Below, one piece after another: positions 1 to 7,280 of a stretch of DNA of 42,355 nt. The stretch lies in contig NZ_JASLGE010000061.1 in NCBI RefSeq assembly GCF_030150285.1, positions 1 through 42,355 on the forward strand. The letters are read 5' to 3'. The position numbers and the translations under genes were made by a program. Below the pieces are notes generated by a model. That model was not told where the DNA came from. It saw only the letters and a program-made list of their open reading frames with translations, and did not search any database. The stretch is from Pseudomonas sp. GTDB lineage: Bacteria; Pseudomonadota; Gammaproteobacteria; Pseudomonadales; Pseudomonadaceae. Position 1 is the stretch's first letter. Each line of letters starts with the position of its first letter.

Positions 1-38
1 GTGACGTAGGCGTAAAAAACGATTACCAATCGTCCATA

Positions 39-67
39 AAAAAGCCCCGATCAGATCGGGGCTTTTT
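39..67 (-). terminator. rho-independent terminator of nrdB
   Basis: An 8-bp GC-rich stem (GCCCCGAT/ATCGGGGC, 44-62) is flanked by A and T runs on its two sides. It lies about 57 bp past the nrdB stop and is symmetrical, so it could stop transcription from both directions. Confidence 0.85.
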
Positions 68-123
68 GCTTTCTCGATTCGCCGACTCAAGCAGCAATCG
101 TCAAATCGTTCCGAGCGAGACCA

Positions 124-1374
124 TTAGTCCCAGCTCAACGCACCACCAGTTTGATACTCGATCACTCTCGTCTCAAAGAAATTCTTCTCTTTCTTCAAGT
201 CCATGATCTCGCTCATCCAAGGGAACGGGTTGGTCGTCCCTGGATACTCTTCCTTCAAACCAATCTGGCTCAAACGACGGTTAGCGATGAACTTGAGGTA
301 GTCCTCCATCATCGCCGCGTTCATGCCCAGTACGCCGCGAGGCATGGTGTCGCGAGCGTATTCGATCTCCAGCTGAGTGCCCTGCAGAATCATCTGCGAA
401 GCCTCTTCTTTCAGTTCAGCATCCCACAAGTGCGGGTTTTCGATCTTGATCTGGTTGATCACGTCGATGCCGAAGTTCAGGTGCATGGATTCGTCGCGCA
501 GGATGTATTGGAACTGTTCTGCGACGCCGGTCATTTTGTTGCGGCGACCCATGGAGAGGATCTGGGTGAAGCCGCAGTAGAAGAAGATGCCTTCCAGAAC
601 GCAGTAGTAAGCGATCAGGTTGCGCAGCAGCTCTTTGTCGGTTTCAACGGTGCCGGTTTCGAACTTCGGATCGGAGATCGAACGGGTGTACTTCAGGCCC
701 CAGGTTGCCTTTTTAGCGACCGACGGGATCTCGTGGTACATGTTGAAGATCTCGCCTTCATCCATGGCCAGCGATTCAATGCAGTACTGGTAGGCGTGGG
801 TGTGGATCGCCTCTTCGAACGCCTGGCGCAGGATGTACTGGCGGCATTCCGGGTTGGTGATCAGGCGGTACACGGCCAGCACCAGGTTGTTGGCAACCAG
901 GGAGTCGGCGGTGGAGAAGAAGCCGAGGTTGCGCATCACGATGCGGCGCTCGTCGTCGGTCAGGCCTTCCGGGTTTTTCCAGAGGGCGATGTCGGCGGTC
1001 ATGTTGACTTCTTGCGGCATCCAGTGGTTTGCGCAGCCGTCCAGGTACTTCTGCCAGGCCCAGTCGTACTTGAACGGTACGAGTTGGTTAAGGTCGGCGC
1101 GGCAGTTGATCATCATTTTTTCGTCGACGGCAACACGCGCGCTGGCACCTTCGAGTTCGGCCAGGCCTTCAGCGATGTCCAGGGTGTCGAGTGCCGCTTT
1201 GGCGCGTTTGATAGCGGCCGAGTCGGAGGCTGTTACGGCGCGGGCTTCCTGGGCGGCAACACCACCGGCGGCGTCCAGGCGGTCCATGTTGGCTTCGGTG
1301 GCGTGACCGGCGTTGGCGCCTTTGACAGCGGTTTCACCTTCGTCTTCTTTGTCGAATTCGTCCCAGCTCAGCAT
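124..1374 (-). CDS. nrdB: class Ia ribonucleoside-diphosphate reductase, beta subunit
   Basis: NrdB houses the di-iron centre and tyrosyl radical that start reduction of ribonucleoside diphosphates by NrdA in the cytosol. The 416-residue protein has the expected ligand motifs: EEAIHTHAYQY in the middle and RDESMHLNFG further on. It ends in a Trp-Asp tail of the kind that docks on the alpha subunit. The start is the ATG at 1374, preceded by AGGAGA; the open frame extends further upstream but without a ribosome site or family similarity. The first 80 or so residues are a variable, Ala/Glu-rich extension, and LSWD occurs at both protein ends. nrdA is not next to it: the genes upstream are small exported proteins and acsA. 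The family assignment is firm. Confidence 0.96.
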   Translation of the reverse strand: MLSWDEFDKEDEGETAVKGANAGHATEANMDRLDAAGGVAAQEARAVTASDSAAIKRAKAALDTLDIAEGLAELEGASARVAVDEKMMINCRADLNQLVPFKYDWAWQKYLDGCANHWMPQEVNMTADIALWKNPEGLTDDERRIVMRNLGFFSTADSLVANNLVLAVYRLITNPECRQYILRQAFEEAIHTHAYQYCIESLAMDEGEIFNMYHEIPSVAKKATWGLKYTRSISDPKFETGTVETDKELLRNLIAYYCVLEGIFFYCGFTQILSMGRRNKMTGVAEQFQYILRDESMHLNFGIDVINQIKIENPHLWDAELKEEASQMILQGTQLEIEYARDTMPRGVLGMNAAMMEDYLKFIANRRLSQIGLKEEYPGTTNPFPWMSEIMDLKKEKNFFETRVIEYQTGGALSWD

Positions 1375-1866
1375 GACGTGTCGTCTCCTGCGTGAGGGCC
1401 TATGCCCGTGTGGTAACACTGATGGTTTGGTTGGCACACGGCCATAGGCCACTTGGATCTAAGAAATGTTGCTGCAGTCGCGATGTACGCACGCAAAAAC
1501 ATGAATAGCTTCGGGGGCTGGCCCGCTGTCGCTAAGGGGCGCTGTCTGTTCAGCGTCTCCCTGGCCCATAAGGCCGGATCTGCGTGGTTTTCAGCCCGCT
1601 CAAAGGGATATGCAGCCCCCTTTGGAGGCCGGCAGTATACGGCTTTTGTACAGGGTATTTCAGCCAGTATTTTTTTAGCGTGGGCGACGAAACGCACTAA
1701 ATCGGCCTGGACTTAAGCATAGTCGTTGCTGGGCGAGGGTTTGCTCGAAAGCAAGTTTTTCTGACGTAAGCCGGGAAGCGTGCAAACGCGGTGGCTTGAG
1801 TGAGGCGAGGGGAGGTTGCGTGGCGAACCAAGCCCGGTTGAAACCGGGCGTTGAGTCGATGCGATG
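1375..1866. other. gene-poor stretch upstream of nrdB
   Basis: No convincing gene. Open frames on both strands lack ribosome sites and protein-like composition. On the minus strand a CTGAAA/TATACT pair (TATACT at 1634-1639, spacer 18) could be an nrdB promoter with a leader of about 250 nt. I found no clear NrdR box by eye. Confidence 0.4.
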
Positions 1867-2124
1867 TCAGCTCAGGCGATGCCCATTGGTGCGATCGTAA
1901 CCGTCTTCGGCAAAATAAGCTGAACGGGTGCTGTCGTAACCGTCTTCGGCAAAAGAGGCAGAGCGTGTGCTGTCATAACCATCTTCAGCGAAGTGGGCCG
2001 AGCGGGTATGGCTGTAGCCATCCTCGGCAAATGTTGCGCTGTGGGTGCGATCATAACCATCAGCCGCAAAGGCTGCACCGGCTAGCAAGGACAGGCTCAG
2101 GATCAAAACACGTGTACGTTTCAT
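1867..2124 (-). CDS. small exported protein made of five 13-residue repeats
   Basis: An 85-residue protein of unknown function. Residues 1-20 form a classical signal peptide (Lys/Arg start, Leu-rich core, AFA cleavage site). Everything after it is a tandem repeat: five units starting at residues 20, 33, 46, 59 and 72 with the pattern A-[AE]-D-G-Y-[DS]-x-T-[RH]-S-A-x-F; the last unit diverges to NGHRLS. The mature protein would be about 65 residues, rich in Asp, Tyr, Arg and Ser, with no Cys. The start ATG has AGGA 9 bases upstream. The next gene on the same strand is another small exported protein (DUF2790), so both may be cell-envelope factors. I do not recognise a named family; the periplasmic location is inferred from the signal peptide. 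Confidence 0.8.
   Translation of the reverse strand: MKRTRVLILSLSLLAGAAFAADGYDRTHSATFAEDGYSHTRSAHFAEDGYDSTRSASFAEDGYDSTRSAYFAEDGYDRTNGHRLS
1870..2067 (-). repeat. 39-bp coding tandem repeat, five units
   Basis: Five consecutive 39-bp units encode the 13-residue repeats of the small exported protein. The middle units are nearly identical at DNA level (each contains a CTTCGGCAAAA- or TCTTCAGCGAA-like segment on the plus strand), so the array could expand or contract by slippage without breaking the frame. Confidence 0.85.
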
Positions 2125-2265
2125 TTAATATTTTCCTGGCGATAAAGGCGCAGGCAGGCAACTGTTCAATGCCAATGAATACACTTGAAAGTTGCAGTTA
2201 AGCGCCACATTAAATCGCTTAAACATATGAGTTGATTGACCGCTCTGAAAAAACGAAGCGCTCAA

Positions 2266-2529
2266 TTAACCGTTGGAGCAGCCATTGCCCATGACGCGGT
2301 ATTCCAGTGTGTGCTTCACACCTTGTGAATCTTCGTAAACCATGCGGGCCGGAACCACTTCGCAGACATTCGGGATTTCGCTCATGGAAATCACCTTGGC
2401 AATATCGAGGTCGGACGAGTAGGAGTAATGCTCAACGGCCGGTTGCTGGCTGGAGTCTTGAGTGTTTGCTTCACCTGCCAGGGCGGTCAGACACACACTG
2501 CTCAGTGCCAGAACTAACAACGCTTTCAT
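2266..2529 (-). CDS. DUF2790 family exported protein
   Basis: An 87-residue protein with a signal peptide (MKALLVLALSSVCLTALA) and the DUF2790 pattern: an aromatic Y-S-Y segment, LDIAKVISM, then P-x-V-C-E-V-V, a M-x-Y-x-D-S-x-G strand pair and a final G-x-G-C. The two Cys near residues 57 and 84 probably form a disulphide in the periplasm. The family is common in multiple copies in Pseudomonas and has no established function that I know of. The start at 2529 is preceded by AGGTAA; a longer frame begins 12 codons earlier but would put residues before the signal peptide. It lies 140 bp upstream of the repeat protein on the same strand. Confidence 0.85.
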   Translation of the reverse strand: MKALLVLALSSVCLTALAGEANTQDSSQQPAVEHYSYSSDLDIAKVISMSEIPNVCEVVPARMVYEDSQGVKHTLEYRVMGNGCSNG

Positions 2530-2946
2530 GACTTGGTTACCTGTTTTTGGGGCGAGAGGGGTCACGCAACCCTTGTGAGGTTGCGTGTGAAACTAAAGGG
2601 TTAAAATGCGATTCAACTTGCCTTCGTGGGGGCTCTAACTTGCGTTAATCGCAGTGCCTTGGTAAGCGAGATGAATTTTAGGCCGGTGCAGGGCGGGCAT
2701 ATAGAGGGCGTTTTGATAAAGTCTGTTGACAGATTCTGCAACAATCGTCGAAAACAGGACGGGTTTTCAGGTTTCACACGATTTTCGTCCGGTGGTATCG
2801 CTCGGTAAGTACCGTGCTTGAGCCTTACGCTTAAAAACCACTGTTTTTCTGTGTGTTTCTTACTACCAACGTCGAATGGTTCTCAGGCCCGGGCCCGGCT
2901 AAAACAGGGTCATAAAACAACAACTACAAACATTGAGGTATGAAAC
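2530..2946. other. divergent control region between DUF2790 gene and acsA
   Basis: No gene seen; the short plus-strand frame at 2626-2808 has no ribosome site or recognisable product. A TTGACA occurs at 2726-2731 without a convincing -10. The last 40 bases hold the acsA leader with an A-rich motif and ribosome site. Promoters for both flanking genes must lie here. Confidence 0.4.
2916..2923 (+). promoter_or_regulatory. candidate Hfq/Crc target in acsA leader
   Basis: AACAACAA matches the AAnAAnAA motif bound by Hfq with Crc during Pseudomonas carbon catabolite repression. It sits 24 bases before the acsA start and just upstream of the GAGG ribosome site. Motif and position are seen; repression itself is inferred. 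Confidence 0.5.
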
Positions 2947-4902
2947 ATGAGTGCCGCTTCCCTGTATCCCGTACGCCCTGAAGTTGCAGCCCATACGCTG
3001 ACCGACGAGGCGACCTACAAGGCCATGTATCAGCAATCCGTCGTTAACCCCGATGGTTTCTGGCGTGAGCAAGCCAAGCGTCTCGATTGGATCAAGCCGT
3101 TTACGACCGTCAAACAAACCTCTTTCGACGACCACCATGTTGATATCAAGTGGTTCGCGGACGGTACTCTTAACGTCTCTTACAACTGTCTGGACCGCCA
3201 CCTTGCCGAGCGTGGCGATCAGGTCGCGATCATCTGGGAGGGCGATGACCCTTCTGAGCAGCGCAACATCACCTACCGCGAACTGCACGAAGATGTGTGC
3301 AGGTTGGCCAACGCCCTGCGCGGCCAGGACGTGCACCGTGGTGACGTGGTCACGATCTATATGCCAATGGTGCCGGAAGCGGTAGTGGCCATGCTGGCCT
3401 GTACCCGTATCGGTGCGATCCACTCGGTGGTGTTCGGCGGCTTCTCGCCTGAAGCGCTGGCCGGTCGGATCATCGATTGCAAATCCAAAGTCGTGATCAC
3501 GGCTGACGAAGGCCTTCGCGGCGGCAAGCGCACGGCGCTCAAAGCCAATGTCGACGTGGCACTGACCAACCCTGAAACGTCGAGCGTACAAAAAGTTATC
3601 GTCTTCAAGCGTACTGGCGGCGAGATTGACTGGTACCGTCACCGTGACATTTGGTACAGCGACTTGATGGACGTGGCATCGATTCACTGCGCGCCCAAAG
3701 AAATGGGGGCTGAAGAAGCGCTGTTTATCCTCTACACCTCAGGTTCCACCGGCAAGCCCAAGGGCGTTCAGCACACCACTGGCGGTTACTTGTTGTACGC
3801 CGCGATGACCCATGAGCGGGTCTTCGACTACCGCCCGGGCGAAGTCTATTGGTGCACGGCCGACGTGGGTTGGGTCACGGGCCACACCTATATCGTCTAC
3901 GGGCCGCTGGCCAATGGCGCGACCACTGTGCTGTTTGAGGGCGTGCCGAACTACCCGGACATCACCCGGGTGTCGAAAATCGTCGACAAGCATAAGGTCA
4001 ACATCCTCTACACCGCGCCAACGGCGATTCGCGCCATGATGGCTGAAGGCCAGGCTGCGGTGAAAGATGCCGACGGTTCCAGCCTGCGTTTGTTGGGCTC
4101 GGTGGGTGAGCCGATCAACCCGGAAGCCTGGAACTGGTATTACACCACTGTGGGCAAAGAGCGCTGCCCGATTGTGGACACCTGGTGGCAGACCGAAACC
4201 GGTGGTTGCATGATGAGCCCGCTGCCGGGTGCCCATGCCCTCAAGCCAGGCTCTGCGGCCCGCCCGTTCTTTGGTGTGGTACCGGCGCTGGTTGATAACC
4301 TGGGCAACCTGATTGAAGGCGAGGCGGAAGGCAACCTGGTGATTCTGGATTCTTGGCCGGGCCAGGCCCGTACCTTGTATGGCGACCACGACCGTTTCGT
4401 CGACACCTACTTCAAGACTTTCCGCGGCATGTACTTCACCGGCGACGGTGCACGTCGTGACGCCGATGGTTACTACTGGATCACGGGCCGTGTGGATGAC
4501 GTGCTTAACGTGTCCGGTCACCGCATGGGCACGGCTGAAATCGAAAGCGCTATGGTTGCTCACCCTAAAGTGGCAGAAGCGGCGGTCGTCGGCGTGCCGC
4601 ACGACATCAAGGGGCAGGGCATTTATGTCTACGTCACCCTGAATGGGGGAGAAGAGCCGAGCGAAGCCTTGCGCCTGGAGTTGAAAAACTGGGTGCGCAA
4701 AGAGATCGGCCCGATTGCCTCGCCGGATGTCATCCAATGGGCCCCGGGCTTGCCGAAAACCCGCTCGGGCAAAATCATGCGTCGTATTTTGCGCAAGATC
4801 GCCACTGGCGAGTACGACGGCCTGGGCGATATCTCGACGTTGGCTGACCCGGGTGTGGTGCAGCACTTGATTGACACGCATAAAACCATGAACGTCGCGT
4901 AA
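2947..4902 (+). CDS. acsA: acetyl-CoA synthetase
   Basis: A 651-residue AMP-forming acetate:CoA ligase that turns acetate, ATP and CoA into acetyl-CoA via acetyl-AMP. The adenylation motif YTSGSTGKPKG lies near residue 264, the WWQTETGG substrate-pocket motif near 414, and the C-terminal PKTRSGKIMRR puts the catalytic, acetylation-controlled lysine at K609, the same number as in the Salmonella enzyme. Length matches the family. The ATG is preceded by GAGG at a normal distance. It stands alone with its own terminator. The A-rich AACAACAA in the leader suggests Hfq/Crc repression when better carbon sources are present. Confidence 0.97.
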   Translation: MSAASLYPVRPEVAAHTLTDEATYKAMYQQSVVNPDGFWREQAKRLDWIKPFTTVKQTSFDDHHVDIKWFADGTLNVSYNCLDRHLAERGDQVAIIWEGDDPSEQRNITYRELHEDVCRLANALRGQDVHRGDVVTIYMPMVPEAVVAMLACTRIGAIHSVVFGGFSPEALAGRIIDCKSKVVITADEGLRGGKRTALKANVDVALTNPETSSVQKVIVFKRTGGEIDWYRHRDIWYSDLMDVASIHCAPKEMGAEEALFILYTSGSTGKPKGVQHTTGGYLLYAAMTHERVFDYRPGEVYWCTADVGWVTGHTYIVYGPLANGATTVLFEGVPNYPDITRVSKIVDKHKVNILYTAPTAIRAMMAEGQAAVKDADGSSLRLLGSVGEPINPEAWNWYYTTVGKERCPIVDTWWQTETGGCMMSPLPGAHALKPGSAARPFFGVVPALVDNLGNLIEGEAEGNLVILDSWPGQARTLYGDHDRFVDTYFKTFRGMYFTGDGARRDADGYYWITGRVDDVLNVSGHRMGTAEIESAMVAHPKVAEAAVVGVPHDIKGQGIYVYVTLNGGEEPSEALRLELKNWVRKEIGPIASPDVIQWAPGLPKTRSGKIMRRILRKIATGEYDGLGDISTLADPGVVQHLIDTHKTMNVA

Positions 4903-4921
4903 CACGCGAACCGCTTCACCG

Positions 4922-4957
4922 AACCCCGCCCGGCCATGCCGTGCGGGGTTGCCGTTT
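4922..4957 (+). terminator. rho-independent terminator of acsA
   Basis: AACCCCGC (4922-4929) pairs with GCGGGGTT (4943-4950) 20 bp past the acsA stop, followed by a modest T-rich tail. Confidence 0.7.
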
Positions 4958-4962
4958 AATCG

Positions 4963-5057
4963 GTAGGAGCAGCCGGTCGACGCTCGATTGCTCGCGATCT
5001 TTTGATCCTTGGATCAAAAGCCAGATCAAAAGATCACGAGCAAGCTCGTTCCTACAG
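4963..5057. repeat. REP-type hairpin element
   Basis: Begins with GTAGGAGC and ends with its partner GTTCCTAC. Inside are CTCGCGATCTTTTGATC and its inverted counterpart GATCAAAAGATCACGAGC, so the 95 bp can fold into one long imperfect hairpin. Related copies lie at 5122, 20751, 23404, 29885 and 30118 in this window. Confidence 0.8.
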
Positions 5058-5121
5058 GCCTTGCTCCGTTCGGTCAGCGTCATTTAAGGGGGGCCTTGGA
5101 TCAAAAGCACGGTGTTCACGC

Positions 5122-5186
5122 GTAGGAGCTCGATTGCTCGCGATCTTTTGACCTTTAAAACATCGCGAGTAATCGAGCGCCAACAG
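5122..5186. repeat. REP-type hairpin element, second copy
   Basis: Starts with GTAGGAGC followed by TCGATTGCTCGCGATCTTTTG, and folds back with ATCGCGAGTAATCGAGC. It lies between the convergent ends of acsA and the protease-avidin gene and forms a tandem pair with the element at 4963. Confidence 0.75.
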
Positions 5187-5194
5187 GCCTTGCT

Positions 5195-7147
5195 TTACCC
5201 CCAGCGCTTGAATGTCAGCGCCGAGATTCGCGTCTGCACATAGGTGTGGGCAGGCGAAGTGGCTACGCCGGTCATCATGATCAAGGCCAGGCTGTCCTCC
5301 TTAAACCGCAAGGTTCCGCACAGGGTTAACAGGCTGTCTTCATACGCCGCGGTGATTGCCAGCGATTGATGTGACAGCCCGCTGGCGGCTGCATTGATAT
5401 CCGTGAAACCGGACACTTGAAAATGCTTCGATGCATGGACCAGGCTCCCATGTATTCGACCGAAACGCCCTTCGCTTTCAGCTTCTATATGCAGCTTCAT
5501 GGCGGTCCCGTCGTGGGCCATCCAGGTGCCTGTCAAGCTGCTGATAGACCGCTTCGGTACCGAGGGCACCGGGGCTGGGGCCCCGTGAGGCGTGACAGTA
5601 CTGCGGCGGTACACCAGCCTGTCGGCATAGGTGCCCGCGCCGGCCAGTGCCGGGAAGTCGCTGCTGGCCACCAGTAAGTGCGAGAGTGTCAGTACTTCTT
5701 CAGTGCCCTCAAGGCTGATTTGCCCGTACAGGCTGGACGACCAGTTCCAGCTGGGGTCGGCCGGGCCTTCGCCCACGGAGTGCCATTCGATGGCCAGTGC
5801 CACGGGCTGGCTCATCTCCGGGGTGGCTGGTGCGTGTAGTTGATAGCCCGTCACCTCATACAGGCCAACCGACCCGGTTGATGACTGGTAGAAACCGAAG
5901 ACGTGCTGGCCGTAGACGCTCAGGGTCATCAACGAGCCATAGTCATTGGTCCAGGTGCCCGCGACAGAACCCTGATGGGGCTGAGGCGTGGAGGGCGTCG
6001 GTTTTGACGCGGGTGGCACCAGGCTGACTCTTTCAGTGGTAACTGCGCGGGGGCCAGGTGTGAAGGTTTTTTTAGAGGGGCGGGTAATGATCTGCGGCCC
6101 GTCGGGACGATTGAATAACCAGATGCCGACGGGAGCCAGCGAATAGCCCTGGCCTTTGCATTGCACGACTCGGTATTCGTAGACGGTGTAGCACTGTTCC
6201 ATCACCAGTGAGCCGACCAGCACCAGGTCGGTTAAGCCCAGTGGCGCAAACTGTGGAATGGTTTGCCCTTTTTGTGGGCCTTCCTCGATCAACACGTTGT
6301 AGAGGTCGGCCCCTAATGTGATCTCACCGTCTTCGAATCCCAGTACGACATCCGGGTTGCCCCCCAGTGCGATGCGCTGCAGGGTTTTGCGCATCAGCGT
6401 GTCATCGCCCTTGAACTGCGATGAGCCGGAGTCCAGAGCGAAGCCGATGTCGGTGGCCAGGGTTTCGCCGCCGACGCTGTAATGGCTCAGCCCGGACGAC
6501 CAGATGTATTCCACGCCGGGTACTGTGGTGTAGGCCGACCACGGCAGGAACAGATGCGGGCCTTTGAGTTTGCTCATATCAAGAGCTCCCATCCGGCAGG
6601 TGCCGCGGTGGGTGGCCGGGTCCCAGTCGAAGCACACGTAAGGCTGGACAGGATCTATGACGTGATTGCGTAACAGCTCTAGAAACAGAAACGAATTACG
6701 CTCCTCGGCATAGGCGCTGCTCGACGGCAGGCCAATGCCACCGTCCCAGTCCAGTTGGCGAAACTGTTCGCCGGAATAACGGGCTGCCAAAAACACATTC
6801 ATGGCCATCGTATTTTTGTTGGGCAGCGTCAGTACATCGGAGCCGGCTTCGACTTGCATGGTGCCCCAAGGCCCGAAACTGTAGGGGCGTTGCAGGCAAT
6901 CAGTGAAGGCAAAGGTGCGCGAGCGCTGGTAGTTAAAGCGTTTGGCGCTGTAATGCTGGCATTGATCCGGTTGGCACAGTGTCGACGTTGCCCAGGTGAT
7001 GTTGGTGCCGGTGTCGAGTGCCAGTTTTAGGGGTTGGCCGGGGGTGCCCAACTGCAAGGGCGAGTACCAGGCCGTAGCTCCATTGTTTTGGAGCGGGCCA
7101 CGGTACATGTGAAAGACAAGGCCGTTTTCCAGTGAGGGTGAGGGCAT
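5195..7147 (-). CDS. pepsin-like (A1) aspartic protease fused to two avidin-like domains
   Basis: A 650-residue protein. Residues about 10-355 look like a bilobal pepsin-type protease: DTGTNITWA (Asp45) and LDSGSSQFKGD (Asp239) supply two catalytic aspartates 194 residues apart, and WDGGIGL (about 134-140) matches the conserved FDGILGL loop of pepsins. A Pro/Ser/Thr linker follows. Residues about 393-517 resemble avidin: AGTWTNDYGSLMT then GFYQSSTG keep the Asn, Ser, Tyr and Ser that bind the ureido group of biotin in streptavidin (here N401, S405, Y420, S422), but the usual tryptophans look replaced. Residues about 534-650 form a second, more degenerate avidin-like domain (LTGTWMAHDGTAM). 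No signal peptide or propeptide is visible, as in other bacterial pepsin homologues. The start chosen (7147) has AAGGA upstream; an open frame with a TTG start reaches 7261. It is the last gene of the hydantoinase-type operon, 133 bp after the transporter. Activity is inferred. Confidence 0.8.
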   Translation of the reverse strand: MPSPSLENGLVFHMYRGPLQNNGATAWYSPLQLGTPGQPLKLALDTGTNITWATSTLCQPDQCQHYSAKRFNYQRSRTFAFTDCLQRPYSFGPWGTMQVEAGSDVLTLPNKNTMAMNVFLAARYSGEQFRQLDWDGGIGLPSSSAYAEERNSFLFLELLRNHVIDPVQPYVCFDWDPATHRGTCRMGALDMSKLKGPHLFLPWSAYTTVPGVEYIWSSGLSHYSVGGETLATDIGFALDSGSSQFKGDDTLMRKTLQRIALGGNPDVVLGFEDGEITLGADLYNVLIEEGPQKGQTIPQFAPLGLTDLVLVGSLVMEQCYTVYEYRVVQCKGQGYSLAPVGIWLFNRPDGPQIITRPSKKTFTPGPRAVTTERVSLVPPASKPTPSTPQPHQGSVAGTWTNDYGSLMTLSVYGQHVFGFYQSSTGSVGLYEVTGYQLHAPATPEMSQPVALAIEWHSVGEGPADPSWNWSSSLYGQISLEGTEEVLTLSHLLVASSDFPALAGAGTYADRLVYRRSTVTPHGAPAPVPSVPKRSISSLTGTWMAHDGTAMKLHIEAESEGRFGRIHGSLVHASKHFQVSGFTDINAAASGLSHQSLAITAAYEDSLLTLCGTLRFKEDSLALIMMTGVATSPAHTYVQTRISALTFKRWG

Positions 7148-7280
7148 AGTGAGTGATTTCCTTATGAGGGGTGATGGCATATCCATGCCAGGCACGTATT
7201 GAAATGGGTTTTGGAGGGGTACGATGTCCTCCAAACCCAGGAACGTTGTCGGAAAGGGCAACAGTTTTTGCGAGACGCGA

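Noticed and set aside
1368..1697. Minus-strand frame of 109 codons upstream of nrdB
   Set aside because: Overlaps the nrdB start, no ribosome site, composition unlike a folded protein.
1870..2067. Non-coding minisatellite
   Set aside because: The 39-bp units keep one reading frame behind a clear signal peptide and ribosome site, so it is coding.
2626..2808. 60-codon plus-strand frame before acsA
   Set aside because: No ribosome site, no recognisable motif; lies in the divergent control region.
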